Source of the DNA: Prionace glauca
Taxonomy: Eukaryota > Chordata > Chondrichthyes > Carcharhiniformes > Carcharhinidae
Direction: 5' to 3'
NCBI GenBank assembly: GCA_037974335.1
Contig: CM075726.1
Coordinates: 8,878,389 to 8,942,388, forward strand
DNA: 64,000 nucleotides
Made by a program: the position numbers and the translations under genes. Shown here piece after piece: positions 39,710 through 52,446 of the stretch (within the stretch, counting starts at the first letter, position 1; each line of letters begins with the position of its first letter). The notes under the pieces were generated by a model. The model was not told where the DNA came from. It was given only the letters and a program-made list of their open reading frames with translations, and searched no databases.

Positions 39710-41990
39710 GAACCTTATTTAAAACAATCTCCTATATCCTCCCATCTCCAACCCACTCATGTGCCTGTCTAAGTTACTCTTAAACAACTCCAGCGTGCCT
39801 ACTTCCACCTCCTTACTTGGCAGAGCATTCCATACCCCCACTACCCTCTGTGTGAAAAACCTCTCTCTAATATCCGTGTTATACCTCTCCCCCCTCACCC
39901 TAAGCCCATGGCCCCTCGTACTGTGTTCTCTAACATAGGAAATAGCTTACCTCTGTTTACTCTATCTATACCTTTCATAATCTTATATACCTCTATTAGA
40001 TCCCCCCTCAGTCGCCGTCTTTCAAGGGAAAACAGCCCCAATTTGCTCAATCTTTCCTTATAACCCAGTCCTTCCATACCAGGCAGCATCCTGGTAAACC
40101 TCCTCTGCACTCTCTCCAGGGTCTCCACGCCTTTCCAGTAGTAAGGCGACCAGAACTGGACGCAGTACTCCAAATGCGGCCTAACCGACGTTCTATTCAA
40201 CTGCAACATTAGACTCTAGCTCTTATACTCCATACCCTTTCCTATAAAGGCTAACATACCATAAGCTTTCTTCACAGCCTTCTCCACTTGTACTGCCACC
40301 TTCAAAGGCTTGTGCACTTGCACCCTGAGGTCCCGCTGCATTTCTATACTCTTTATAGGTCTACCCTTTATCATATAACTCCCCCCTACATTATTTCAGC
40401 CAAAATGCATCACCTCACATTTATCAGGATTAAACTCCATTTGCCATATATCTGCCCAATATACCAGCCTATCTATATCCCGTTGTATTACTAGACACTG
40501 CTCCTCACTGCCCACCACTCCAGCCATTTTAGTGTCATCTGCAAATTTGCTGATCACACTCCCTCTTCCAAGTCATTTATATATATTACAAAGAGAAAAG
40601 GTCCCAGTACTGAGCCTTGCGGCACACCACTAGTGACAGACCTCCAGCTAGAAAAGGACCTTTCCACTACTACTCTCTGTCTCCTCTTACCAAGCCAGTT
40701 CTCAACCCATCTAGATACCTGGCCTTGTATTCCATGAGCCTTAATCTTTTCAACCAACCTACCATGAGGGACTTTGTCAAACGCCTTACTGAAATCCATA
40801 TAGACGACATCAACGGCTCATCCTTCGTTGACCGTTTTTGTCTCCTCCTCAGAAAACTCTACCAGATTCGTAAGGCAAGACTTCCCCTTTACAAAGCCAT
40901 GCTGTGAATCCTTAATCAAATCGCAATGCTCTAAATGCTCATACGTCCTATCCCTAAGAATCCTCTCCATCAACTTGCCTACCACTGACGTCAAACTCAC
41001 TGGCCTATAGTTACCAAGGTTATCCCTCCTACCCTTTTTAAACAACGGCACCACGTTCACTATCCTCCAGTCCTCTGGGACCTCACCTGTGTCCAAAGAA
41101 GAGACAAAGATTCGCGTCAGAGGCCCAGCAATTTCATCCCTTGCCTCCCTTAGCAGCCTTGGTTAAATGCCAACGGGCCCCGGAGATTTATCAGTTTTAA
41201 TGCTACCTAAAAGCCCTAACACTTCTTCCCTCGTAATGGATAGTTCCTTCAATTGGTCTACAGTTCCCTTGAAGACTGTACCAGACATCAAGCCCCTCTC
41301 CTTCGTGAATACCGACGCAAAGTATTCATTCAGGATCTCCCCAATTCCCTCAGACTCTAAGCACGATTCCCCTCCTCTGTCCCTGAGGGGACCAATTTTT
41401 CCCCTAGCCATCCTTTTGTTTCTTTGGATTTTCCTTAATCCTACCTGCCAAAGCCATTTCATGCTCCCTTTTTGCCCTCCTAACTCCCCTTTTGAGATCC
41501 CTCCTACTCTCTCTGTATTCCTCCACTGCTCTCTCCATTCCCAGTTGCTTAGACCTAACATGTGCCTCTCATTTCTTCCTGACCAAGACCTCAATATCTC
41601 TAGTAATCCATGGCTCTCTAATCCTACCTTTACCATCCTTCCTCTTAACCGGCACATGTCTTCCCTGTAACCATTTCAGTTTTCCCTTGAAAGACTCCCA
41701 CATGCCTAATGTGAACTTGCCCTCCAGCAGCCTATCCCAGTCTGTACCCCTAAGCTCCTGCCTAATCCGGCTGTATCTAGCCTTCCCCCAATTTAGCATC
41801 CTCCCCTGAGGACAGCATTCATCTTTTTCCATTCGTATCCTAAAGTAGACAGAGTTGTGGTCACTGTTAGCCACATGTTCACTTACTGCAACCTTAACCA
41901 CCTGACCCGGCTCATTGCCCAGAACTAAATCCAGTATAGCCCCCTCTCTGGTCGGGCTATCTACATATTGCTCCAAGGACCCTTCCAATA
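39710..41990 (-). mobile_element. LINE family E, EN C-terminus to 3' part of ORF2
   Basis: Minus strand in order: DSPTREGAILDLVLGNEPGQ and NSDHNSVYFRIRM (EN end), [108 protein letters not shown] and RLRGDLIEVYKIMKGIDRVN. Several frameshifts and stops separate the pieces. 2.3 kb, 5'-truncated inside EN. Confidence 0.88.
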
Positions 41991-42654
41991 CACATCAATA
42001 CACAGTGTTATTATTTTATTCAGATAATTTAATTATATTGTATGTATGGTTGAATAAGTGATCATTTAAATCATTAGTGGGCAGTTTCTGAGTTTTGTCA
42101 CATGCATTAGTGAATCTTGAATAAAACATTGGACCTATTCCTGTGTCAGATCTTAATAAATCCAACATTGACAGTAGACAAGTGAATGACCTCAGTCCTC
42201 AATGTTTGTTGCACAATCTCAGTATTGTTTATTTCCCACACACAAGAGCATTACTCACAATAAAGCTCGGATTTAGTCTCCAGCTGATTGCATGTCATGA
42301 GGAGAGCGTTGAGAGTTAGTGGAAGGTGTTACAAAGCTTCGGTGTTTAGACATTCCAATCATTGGTTAACATCTCAAAAATAACCAATAATCAGTTTGTT
42401 CTCATACACGATGGAAATCCAGTCATCAAACACTTCAGCTGCCTGCCTGTATTTGCTGAGTATTTACTGGGAGCGCAACTCCAAACTCACTGAATCTTAC
42501 AATGGAGACAGAGGCCAGAACTCCACCATCTCGTGCCTGCCATGGAAACGGAGCAAGCGAGGGGCCGACAACAGAAACCTCTGTGGACCTTGGCTGGGAA
42601 TCTCTGGGTTCGCCTGAGCGAGGCTGTAAAATCCCACAGAGACTCTTCTGTCAA
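41991..42654. other. No gene or repeat recognised
   Basis: A+T-rich first half, then unique-looking sequence to the LINE tail at 42655. Confidence 0.35.
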
Positions 42655-43857
42655 AGAACAAAGAACATAGAACATAGAATATTACAGCACAAACAGGCCC
42701 TTCGGCCCTCGAGTTGCGCCGATCGCATCAACCCCCCCAATCTATAGACCTATCTATAACCTCCAATCCCATTAAACCCCATATACTCATCCAGAAGTCT
42801 TTTAAAAGACCCCAGCGAGTTCGCCTCCACCACCGACGACGGCAGCCGATTCCAATCACTCACCACCCTCTGAGTGAAAAACTTACCCCTAACATCACCT
42901 CTGTACTTCCCTCCCCGCACCTTAAATCTGTGTCCTCTCGTAGCGACCATTTCAACCCGGGGAAATAGCCTCTGAGAGTCCACCCTATCTATTCCTCTCA
43001 ACATTTTATAAACTTCTATCAGGTCGCCTCTCAACCTTCGCCTCTCCAGGGAAAAGAGTCCCAGCTCCCTCAACCTATCTTCATAAGGCATGCCTCCCAG
43101 TCCAGGCAACATCCTTGTAAATCTCCTCTGCACCCTTTCAATAGCTTCTACGTCTTTCCTATAGTGAGGCGACCAGAACTGCGCACAGTACTCCAAATGA
43201 GGCCTGACGAGGGTCCTGTAAAGTTGCAGCATTACCTCCCGACTCCTAAACTCAATCCCTCGATTAATGAAGGCCAGTACACCATACGCCTTCTTGACCA
43301 CCTCCTCCACCTGCGAGGCCGATTTAAGAGTCCTGTGAACCCGGACCCCGAGATCCTTCTGCTCTTCAACGCTACTAAGACCCCTGCCCTTAATAGTGTA
43401 CTCGTTCATCCCGTTGGTTCTGCCGAAATGGACTACTACACATTTATCCGCGTTGAAGTCCATCTGCCACTTCTCCGCCCATTCCTGCATCCTATCTATG
43501 TCCTGCTGCAACTTTTGACATCCTTCCAGACCATCCACAACACCGCCGACCTTCGTGTCATCAGCGAACTTGCTAACCCATCCCTCCACTTCCTCATCCA
43601 GGTCATTTATGAAAATGACAAACAACAAGGGTCCCAGAACAGATCCCTGGGGCACCCCACTGGTGACTGACCTCCATTCCGAAAAAGACCCATCCACAAC
43701 CACTCTCTGCCTTCTGCAGGCAAGCCAGTTCTGGATCCACAAGGCCAAAGGCCCTTGGATCCCATGCCCTCTCACCTTCTCAAGAAGTCTTGCATGGGGG
43801 ACCTTATCAAAAGCCTTGCTGAAGTCCATGTACACTACGTCCACGGCACTTCCTTCG
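42655..43857 (-). mobile_element. LINE family C, RT to 3' end (left arm of inverted repeat)
   Basis: On the minus strand the frame from 43857 to 42750 is open: [116 protein letters not shown]. The tail ends TAATATTCTATGTTCTATG. 5'-truncated in the palm; catalytic FADD present. Reads through into the neighbouring SINE fragment upstream. Confidence 0.92.
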
Positions 43858-43922
43858 AACAAAGAACAACACAGCACGGGAAACAGGCCCTTCGGCCCAT
43901 CGAGCCCGCGCCGCCGTCCCGT
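43858..43922 (-). mobile_element. SINE-C tail fragment
   Basis: AAAGAACAACACAGCACGGG, CAGGCCCTTCGGCCCATCGA; directly abuts the 5' end of the family C LINE. Confidence 0.75.
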
Positions 43923-43964
43923 GGTCACGTCCATTGAGCCATTGCCGGCATTGAGTAATAAGAT

Positions 43965-44616
43965 CGAAAGATCATCGGGAACAGGATCCAGGAGTGAGCC
44001 GATTGACCCATCTGGCTTGCTGCACCATTTAACAAGGTCACGGATTGTCTGATTTGTGACCTCCATTGCAATTTCCAGCTTGTCCTGTCCCTCACCACCC
44101 CCTCCCATGGCCCCTGACCCCGCCACCTCCCCAGTCTGTCTGAATCCGCCTTTGACCCAGCCCCCACTGCTCTCTGGGGAAGAGAATAACACTGACTAAC
44201 AACTCTTTAAAAAAACGTCCTCCTCATCTCCAACTTAAATGGGAGGCCCTTTACTCTTGAAATCGTCTCCCCTGGTTCTAGGTCCTCCCAGCATCCACCC
44301 TATCACCCTGAGGATCTTAATAAGATCACCGTTCATTCTTCTGAACCCCAATGGGTATGAGTCCATCCATTCCTCATAAGACATATCGTCCCAGGAATCA
44401 GGCTGGTGAACCTTCTGTACATCAAGGGATGTACTTGCTTCCAATGCAAGTACATCTCTCCTTATGTAAAGAGACCCTAATTGTCCCCAGTGCTCTGGAT
44501 GCAGTCTCACCAATGTCCCACACAATTGTTCAATTCAGTTCTCCTCTGCACCCTTTCTAAGGTCTGACATCCATTTTAAAGTGTTGGATACAATATTCCA
44601 GCAGAGGTCTAACCAG
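43965..44616 (-). mobile_element. Old LINE ORF2 C-terminal fragment
   Basis: Minus strand MSYEEWMDSYPLGFRRMNGDLIKIL and GPRTRGDDFKSKGPP correspond to the YEERL...RRMRGDLI and RTRGH blocks. Strongly decayed. Confidence 0.65.
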
Positions 44617-45050
44617 TCAAAGAACAAAGAACAATCCAGCACGGGAAACAGGCCCTTCGGCCCAACGAGCCCGCGCCGCCACATCCCCCTACACCTATTC
44701 TACCCTGCATATCTATGAATGGAACCCTACTCAGTCAGATTCAGGGAAGAAATAGTGTCAATTTGGTAAAAACCGATTAGCCTGAGAGCACATCTTTGGG
44801 GTGTGGAAGGAAACTGGAGCGCCCGGAGGAAACCCACGCAACCACAGGGAGAATGCGCAAACTCCCACAGACACAGGCCCAAATCCATGTGCCTGCACAG
44901 CCAGCAGTGCTAGTCACTGAGCTGTTGCGGCGCCCATCTACTGGTCCAGGATCAAGCACACACACCGATACGAAGTACTAGGCCACCCCTGGAACTTCCA
45001 AGAGCAGCCCACGCACGACCCACCGTGTGAATGCCCCTCGTTTAACACGA
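44617..45050 (-). mobile_element. SINE-C, near full length
   Basis: Tail (CAAAGAACAAAGAACAATCC on plus), GGGCCGAAGGGCCTGTTTCC on minus, centre with TTTCCTCCGGGCGCTCCAG, head with GGGCTGCTCTTGGAAGTTCC. Differs from the 22547 copy in the part before the tail, so it is a separate subfamily. Confidence 0.8.
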
Positions 45051-45086
45051 GGTGGACCTCCACCTGTGGAATAAAGACAAAAATAA

Positions 45087-46207
45087 TGCAAGACTTCTTG
45101 AGAAGGTGAGAGGGCATGGGATCCAAGGGCCTTTGGCCTTGTGGATCCAGAACTGGCTTGCCTGCAGAAGGCAGATAGTGGTTGTGGATGGGTCTTTTTC
45201 GGAATGGAGGTCAGTCACCAGTGGGGTGCCCCAGGGATCTGTTCTGGGACCCTTGTTGTTTGTCATTTTCATAAATGACCTGGATGAGGAAGTGGAGGGA
45301 TGGGTTAGCAAGTTCGCTGATGACACGAAGGTCGGCGGTGTTGTGGATGGTCTGGAAGGATGTCAAAAGTTGCAGCAGGACATAGATAGGATGCAGGAAT
45401 GGGCGGAGAAGTGGCAGATGGACTTCAACGCGGATAAATGTGTAGTAGTCCATTTCGGCAGAACCAACGGGATGAACGAGTACACTATTAAGGGCAGGGG
45501 TCTTAGTAGCGTTGAAGAGCAGAAGGATCTCGGGGTCCGGGTTCACAGGACTCTTAAATCGGCCTCGCAGGTGGAGGAGGTGGTCAAGAAGGCGTATGGT
45601 GTACTGGCCTTCATTAATCGAGGGATTGAGTTTAGGAGTCGGGAGGTAATGCTGCAACTTTACAGGACCCTCGTCAGGCCTCATTTGGAGTACTGTGCGC
45701 AGTTCTGGTCGCCTCACTATAGGAAAGACGTAGAAGCTATTGAAAGGGTGCAGAGGAGATTTACAAGGATGTTGCCTGGACTGGGAGGCATGCCTTATGA
45801 AGATAGGTTGAGGGAGCTGGGACTCTTTTCCCTGGAGAGGCGAAGGTTGAGAGGCGACCTGATAGAAGTTTATAAAATGTTGAGAGGAATAGATAGGGTG
45901 GACTCTCAGAGGCTATTTCCCCGGGTTGAAATGGTCGCTACGAGAGGACACAGATTTAAGGTGCGGGGAGGGAAGTACAGAGGTGATGTTAGGGGTAAGT
46001 TTTTCACTCAGAGGGTGGTGAGTGAATGGAATCGGCTGCCGTCGTCGGTGGTGGAGGCAAACTCGCTGGGGTCTTTTAAAAGACTTCTGGATGAGTATAT
46101 GGGGTTTAATGGGATTGGGGGTTATAGATAGGTCTATAGATTGGGGGGTTGATGCGATCGGCGCAACTCGAGGGCCGAAGGGCCTGTTTGTGCTGTAATG
46201 TTCTATG
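45087..46207 (+). mobile_element. LINE family C, RT to 3' end (right arm of inverted repeat)
   Basis: Open from 45087 to the stop at 46131. Over the roughly 345 residues shared with the left arm I see only two differences (CRRQI for CRRQR, SEWN for SDWN). Same tail TAATGTTCTATG. 5'-truncated at GCAAGACTTCTTGAG. A young insertion. Confidence 0.92.
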
Positions 46208-46446
46208 TTAATATTAATCTTACAGCCTGCCTTTCCGGTGTCTCCCGAGGTTTAACCCTATTTAATATCCCCTACCATATCCCTCCATTCTCGTTTCACT
46301 CATTTGTAAAGACTCAGCAGAACTTGCTTTCCACTCGATACTACTGCTCAATTTATAAAATCAACTCTCCCGGCAGCTTGTTGTGGATTCACTCGCTTAT
46401 TCCAAATTGGAACACTCCAGCCAACAGAGAGAGAGAAGCATCTTCT

Positions 46447-46745
46447 CATCAATTTAACGGTGGCAGCATGGTGGCACCATGGATCTGGGTTCGATTCCCG
46501 GCTTGGGGGTCACTGACTGTGTGGAGTTTGCACATTCTCCCCGTCTCTGCGTGGGTTTCCTCCAGGTGCTCCTGTTTCCTCTCACAGTCCGAAAGACCCG
46601 CTGGTTAGGTGTATCGGCCCCAAGCTAAATTCTCCCTCAGTGTATCTGAACAGGCACCGGAGTGTGGCAACAAGAGGATTTTCACAGTAACTTCATTGCA
46701 GTGTTAATGCAAGTCTACTTGTGACTAATAAATAAACTTTAAAAA
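46447..46745 (+). mobile_element. V-SINE-like SINE, second tail type
   Basis: GGTTCGATTCCCGGCTTGGG, GTGCTCCTGTTTCCTCTCAC, TTTTCACAGTAACTTCATTG, ACTAATAAATAAACTTTAAA tail. Confidence 0.88.
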
Positions 46746-47384
46746 AAACATAATCCAGATTTAAACACAGGCGTCAGAGATTCAAAAGACTGGGACAGGA
46801 ATTCTCTAGCCTTTCACACCCCACTGCCAGGGAATTTGGCACTCCACCGAATCCCTGTTCACAGCAGCGGAACGGGAGAATCCCAGCTGCGGGCAAAGTC
46901 GGAGAATCCAACTCCGGATTTTACCCCAGTTGGAAAACGCAAGTGAGAGTTTTACCCCGTCCCGTAGTAGCTATGCAATTATTAGGCTTTGCCAGTGCTC
47001 CCAGGCGCATTAAGCAGATAACTAAATCTGCAAAGTCCCCAGATACAGAGTCAACAATTAACATGGTTTGAATTAACCGTCATTCAGTAGCTGGTTTAAT
47101 TTTTAGCCAGAGGATTGTTTTGCTATTTGCTGCGATGGATTCACTCTGCATTGGACTTGGGGCAGAACCCGACTGAGACGGAGCTCGCATCTTGTAGAAA
47201 GTAAATGTCTTAACTACAACAACGCCAATTTGCATTTATATAGCACTATTAATCCAAGGTGCATCACAACAACACAAAGACATTTGAGCCAAACCACATG
47301 TAATGTTATGGTTCTTCTAAGGAGTCATCTTCAGATTGTCATTCGACTGCAGAGATCTATATCTCTCACCTGCAGTCCCTCTGA
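46746..47384. other. Unique-looking sequence
   Basis: GCCAATTTGCATTTATATAG at 47225 may be a dispersed repeat fragment. No gene supported. Confidence 0.35.
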
Positions 47385-47720
47385 TCTGATTTATTATTGT
47401 CACGTGTATTAACATACAGTGAAAAAGTATTGTTTCTTGCACACTATACAGATAAAGCATACCGTTCTAGAGAAGGAAACGAGAGAGTACAAAATGTAAT
47501 GTTACAGTAATAGCTAGGGTGTAGAGAAAGGTCAATGTAATGCAAAGTAGGTCCATTCAAAAATCAGCTGGCAGCAGGGAAAAAGGTTGGTATGTGACCT
47601 CAGACTTTGGTATCCTTTTCCCGACGAAAGAAGGCATAAAAAAGTGCATAAGGTTCTTGATTATGCTGGCGGCTTTTCTGAGGCAGCAGGAAGTGTAGAC
47701 AGAGTCAATGTTTGTGGGTT
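47385..47720 (-). mobile_element. Retroposon 3' end, same family as 4378-4729
   Basis: On the minus strand: SLPAASEKPPA-like head, CGTCGGGAAAAGGATACCAA, then GCAAGAAACAATACTTTTTC and a TAATAAATCAGATCAG tail. Confidence 0.65.
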
Positions 47721-49629
47721 CAATCCAGCTCCGGAGATGTGAGCACATGATTAAGCCTGGCTGTCTGAGTTCTGCGCTGAGGATTCTTAATTTGAAACAA
47801 CAAACCAAGACCTCACCTGTAAAAGTCTTCAAAGAATAAGGATGTGGTGATTGTGGTCATTGTCTCTTTAGGGGAAACACAGCAGAGTAAGGGTCACCTG
47901 ACTTGGGAGACCAATTCGGATCTCAGTGGGTAAGCACCCAGGGCGAGGAGAACTAACTTAGGTAGAAGGCAGTCTAAAGACATGTACATGTGGGCACTGG
48001 GGCATCCGGAGGGCTCCAAAAGACCCCAGAAGTGGGGAAATGAAAGATCCAGAGAGAGGGCAGTGAAAGACACTAATGGACTAACATAAAACATAGAACA
48101 TTACAGCGCAGAACAGGCCCTTCGGCCCCGATGTTGCGCCGACCAGTTACAAAAACAATGACCCACTAGCCTAAACCAATCCCTGTTTGTCCATAAACCT
48201 ATCCACAGATCTCTTAAACGCCCCCAAACTAGGCGCATTTACAACTGCAGCTGGCAGGGCATTCCAGTCCCTCACCACCCTCTGGGTAAAGAACCTACCC
48301 CTGACATCTGTCCTATAACTACCCCCCCTTAATTTAAAGCCATGCCCCCTCGTGCTAGATTTCTCCATCAGAGGAAAAAGGCTATCACTATCCACCCTAT
48401 CTAAACCTCTAATCATCTTATATGTTTAAATTAGATCCCCTCGCAGCCTCCTTCTTTCCAGCGAAAACAACCCCAAATCCCTCAGCCTCTCCTCATAGGA
48501 CCTCCCCTCCATACCAGGCAACATCCTGGTAAACCTCCTCTGCACCCTCTCCAAAGCCTCCACATCCTTCCTGTAATGTGGGGACCAGAACTGCACACAG
48601 TACTCCAAGTGCGGCCGCACCAGAGTTGTGTACAGTTGCAACATGACGCTGCGACTCCTAAATTCAATCCCCCTACCAATAAACGCCAAGACACTGTATG
48701 CCTTCTTAACAACCTTATCTACTTGACTCCCAACTTTCAGGGATCTATGTACACATACACCTAGATCCCTCTGCTCATCCACACTATTCAAAGTCCTCCC
48801 GTTAGCCCTATACTCGACACATCCGTTATTCCTACCAAAGTGAATTACCTCACACTTCTCCGCATTAACCTCCATCCGCCACCTCTCGGCCCAGCTCTGC
48901 AACCTGTCTAAGTCTTCCTGCAAACTATGACACCCTTCATCACAATCTACCACACCTCCAACTTTGGTGTCATCAGCAAATTTACTAATCCACCCAACTA
49001 TACCCTCATCCAGATCATTAATAAAAATTACAAACAGCAGTGGCCCCAAAACAGATCCCTGAGGCACACCACTCGTAACTGAACTCCATGATGAATATTT
49101 ACCATCAACCACCACCCTCTGCCTCCTATCCACTAGCCAATACCTGATCCAATTCCCTAGATCACCCCCAATCCCATACATAGACATAGAAACATAGAAC
49201 ATTACAGCACAAACAGGCCCTTCGGCCCTCGAGTTGCGCCGATCACATCAACCCCACCAATCTATAGACCTATCTATAACCCCCAATCCCATTAAACCCC
49301 ATATACTCATCCAGAAGTCTTTTAAAAGACCCAAGCGAGTTCGCCTCCACCACCGATGACGGCAGCCGATTCCATTCACTCACCACCCTCTGAGTGAAAA
49401 ACTTACCCCTAACATCACCTCTGTACTTCCCTCCCCGCACCTTAAATCTGTGTCCTCTCGTAGCGACCATTTCAACCCGGGGAAATAGCCTCTGAGAGTC
49501 CACCCTATCGATTTCTCTCAACATTTTATAAACTTCTATCAGAACATAAGAAATAGGAGCAGGAGTAGGCCATCCGGCCCTTCGAGCCTGCCCCGCCATT
49601 CAATAAGATCATGGCTGATCTGTCGTGAC

Positions 49630-51303
49630 TCAGCTCCACCTTCCTGCCCTCTCCCCATAACCCTTAATCCCATCTCTTATCAAAAACCCATCAACCCGCA
49701 TCTTAAATATATTGAGCGAGGCAGCCTCCACCACTTCAACGGGCAGAGAATTCCAGAGATTCACCACCCTTTGAGTGAAGAAGTTCCTCCTCAACTCTGT
49801 TCTAAACCGCCCCCCCTTTATCTTGAGGCTGTGCCCCCTAGTCCTACTGTCTTTTTTGAGCGGGAAGAGTCTCTCCACCTCTATCCTATCCATCCCATTC
49901 ATCATCTTATACGTCTCAATGAGATCTCCCCTCATTCTTCTAAACTCTAACGAGTACAAGCCTAGTTTATTCAGCCTCTCCTCATAGCTCAATCCCCTCA
50001 ACTCCGGTATCAGCCGAGTAAACCTCCTCTGCACTCCCTCCAGGGCCAAAATATCCTTGCGCAGGTGCGGCGCCCAAAACTGCACACAGTACTCCAGCTG
50101 CGGCCTCACCAATGCCCTATACAGCTGTAGCAAGACCTCCCTACTTTTATATTCAATCCCCCTCGCTATGAAGGCCAGCATCCCATTCGCCTTCCTGACC
50201 ACCTGCTGCACCTGCAAGCTGGGTTTTTGCGACTCATGCACAAGGACCCCGAGGTCCCTCTGCACCGTCGCCTGCTGCAGTTTTTCGCCCCGTAAGTAAT
50301 AGTCCTTCCTACCATTCCTCCTACCAAAGTGGACCACCTCACACTTGCCAACATTAAATTCCATTTGCCATTTCCTGGCCCATTCGCCCAGCCTATCTAG
50401 ATCCTTCTGCAGACTCTCCACACCCTCCGCACAATTTGCCTTTCCCCCAATCTTGGTGTCATCAGCAAATTTCGACACCCTGCACTCGGTTCCCTCCTCC
50501 AGATCATCTATATAAATGGTAAATAACTGAGGCCCCAGCACCGACCCCTGGGGCACCCCACTAGTCACCAACCGCCAATCCGAATAGCATCCATTGACCC
50601 CCACTCTCTGCCTCCTATTTGACAACCAATCCTCTATCCACGCTAACACCCTACCCCCAACTCCATGTCCCCTGACCTTCTGCAATAACCTCTTGTGAGG
50701 TATCTTGTCAAACGCCTTCTGAAAATCCAGAAAGACCACATCCACCGGCTCTCCTCTATCCACTGCCCTAGACACATCCTCATAGAACTCCAGTAAATTT
50801 GTCAGACACGACTTCCCTTTAATGAAACCGTGTTGCGTCCGCCCTATCAAGCAATTCCCCTCAAGATGCCTCGCTATTTCCTCCTTAATGACGGTTTCTA
50901 ACATTTTACCTACCACAGGCGTTAAACTAACCGGCCTATAATTCCCCGCCTTTTGCCTGGCACCCTCCTTAAACAACGGCGTAACATTAGCCGTTTTCCA
51001 ATCTTCTGGCACTTCCCCGGAATCCAGCGACGTCTGGAAAATAACCACCAAGGCATCCACTATCACCTCCGCCATTTCTTTCAGAACCCTCGGATGCATT
51101 CCATCCGGTCCTGGGGACTTGTCCACAATCAGCCCCTCCAGTCTGTCGAGCACCACCTCTCTAGTAACAGTAATGTCATTAAGACCCTCCATTCCTACCA
51201 CCTTTCCATCGCTAACACCCGGCAAATTATTCACGTCCTCCTCCGTGAAGACAGAAACAAAAAAGTTATTCAAGACCTTAGCCATATCCCCATCCCCTAC
51301 CAC
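49630..51303 (-). CDS. LINE family A ORF2, reverse transcriptase part
   Basis: An uninterrupted 557-codon frame of a Jockey-superfamily RT. Motifs at rough residues: DKSPGPDGMHPRVLKE 61-76, NYRPVSLT 121-128, FLDFQKAFDKIPH 191-203 (first catalytic Asp), [10 protein letters not shown] 248-257 and FADD 279-282 (catalytic Asp pair). The C-terminal region (RPQLEYCVQFWAPHLRKDIL, FTQRVVNLWNSLPVEVVEA) ends GYGERAGRWS and a stop. All RT catalytic residues are present. It would copy LINE RNA at the nicked target. It is a mobile-element protein, not a host gene. Confidence 0.88.
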   Translation of the reverse strand: MVGDGDMAKVLNNFFVSVFTEEDVNNLPGVSDGKVVGMEGLNDITVTREVVLDRLEGLIVDKSPGPDGMHPRVLKEMAEVIVDALVVIFQTSLDSGEVPEDWKTANVTPLFKEGARQKAGNYRPVSLTPVVGKMLETVIKEEIARHLEGNCLIGRTQHGFIKGKSCLTNLLEFYEDVSRAVDRGEPVDVVFLDFQKAFDKIPHKRLLQKVRGHGVGGRVLAWIEDWLSNRRQRVGVNGCYSDWRLVTSGVPQGSVLGPQLFTIYIDDLEEGTECRVSKFADDTKIGGKANCAEGVESLQKDLDRLGEWARKWQMEFNVGKCEVVHFGRRNGRKDYYLRGEKLQQATVQRDLGVLVHESQKPSLQVQQVVRKANGMLAFIARGIEYKSREVLLQLYRALVRPQLEYCVQFWAPHLRKDILALEGVQRRFTRLIPELRGLSYEERLNKLGLYSLEFRRMRGDLIETYKMMNGMDRIEVERLFPLKKDSRTRGHSLKIKGGRFRTELRRNFFTQRVVNLWNSLPVEVVEAASLNIFKMRVDGFLIRDGIKGYGERAGRWS

Positions 51304-51343
51304 TAGCTCCCCTTTCTCATCCTCTAAAGGACCAACGTTTACC

Positions 51344-52446
51344 CTAGCCAGCCTCTTCCTTTATATATTTATAAAAACTCTTGCTATCCTTTTTTATATT
51401 AAGTGCTAGCCCAGCCTCATAGCTTCTCCTACCCTCCTTTATCAATTTCTTTGTCAATCTTTGTTGACATTTAAACCTTTCCCAATCCTCTTCTCGCCCA
51501 CTGCTCTTAGCTACTCTAAACTCCTCCGCTTTTAATTTAACACTTTCCTTCACCTCCTTCGTTATCCACGGCTTATTACCTCTCCTCCTACTGTCCTTTA
51601 TAACCATCGGAATAAATTTCTGCTGAGCACCAAGAAAGATCTCCTTAAAGATCCTCCACTGCTCCTCAGCAGACCTACCTTCCAACGCGTTCCCCCAGTC
51701 CACATTCGCCAATTCTTCTCTCATCCTACCATACTCCCCTCTATTCAAACAAAGGACGCGTGTCTGGGAACCCACTTTCTCCTCCTCCATCTGCACCAGA
51801 AACTCCACCATACAATGATCACTCTCTCCAAGAGGATCCTTCACCGCAAGGTCCCTAATTCTACCCGCCTCATTACATAACACCAGATCCAAGATAGCTC
51901 GCTCCCTCGTCGGCTCCAACACACACTGTTCAAGGAAATTATCCCGGCAGCATTCCAAGAACTCCTCCTCGAGCCCACCTCGTCCAACATGGGTCGACCA
52001 ATCAATATGCAGATTGAAATCTCCCATAACTACTGCCGTCCCATTCCTGCACGCTGCACTTATTTGCGCGTTAACAGCCCGCCCCACCTCCAGATCATTA
52101 TTCGGGGGCCTATAGACGACACCCACTAGCGTCTTCCTCCCTTTTCTGTTCCTAATCTCCACCCACAACGATTCCACTTTCTGCTCCTTGGCTCCGATAT
52201 CATCCCTTGCTACCACCTTGATACTATCCTTAATCAGCAGAGCTACGCCACCCCCTCTTTCCTCCTGCCTATCCTTCCTAAACACTTGATAACCCTGTAC
52301 ATTCATCTCCCAGTCCCTGTCACCTTGCAGCCACGTCTCTGTAATGGCCACCAGATCGTATCCATTTGTGTCGATCTGCGCCATCAGCTCATCCACTTTA
52401 TTCCGAATGCTTCGTGCATTCAGATAAAGCGCTTTCATCCCAGCCT
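51344..52446 (-). CDS. LINE family A ORF2, AP-endonuclease part
   Basis: Starting near [17 protein letters not shown], the open frame has the AP-endonuclease motifs in order: ITETWL (catalytic Glu), [31 protein letters not shown] and ESDHCMVEF (catalytic Asp-His). It ends with the linker [15 protein letters not shown] and [11 protein letters not shown]. This enzyme nicks genomic DNA to prime reverse transcription. The frame is separated from the RT frame by a frameshift, and it runs out of the surrounding family C LINE upstream (52447-52609). Confidence 0.85.

Larger units (their letters stand above)
49543..52446 (-). mobile_element. LINE family A, almost complete ORF2, inside family C
   Basis: 2.9 kb covering EN start to tail. 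ORF1 and the 5' end are missing. EN and RT lie in two open frames separated by one frameshift at about 51310-51370. It is the innermost and therefore the youngest of three nested LINEs. Confidence 0.92.

Noticed and set aside
43164-44052. Long plus-strand frames opposite the family C LINE
   Set aside because: They are antisense shadows; identical peptides appear opposite the other C copy.
42750-44192. A single 480-codon protein on the minus strand
   Set aside because: Only the part up to about 43857 is LINE RT; the upstream codons cross a SINE fragment and an old LINE by chance.
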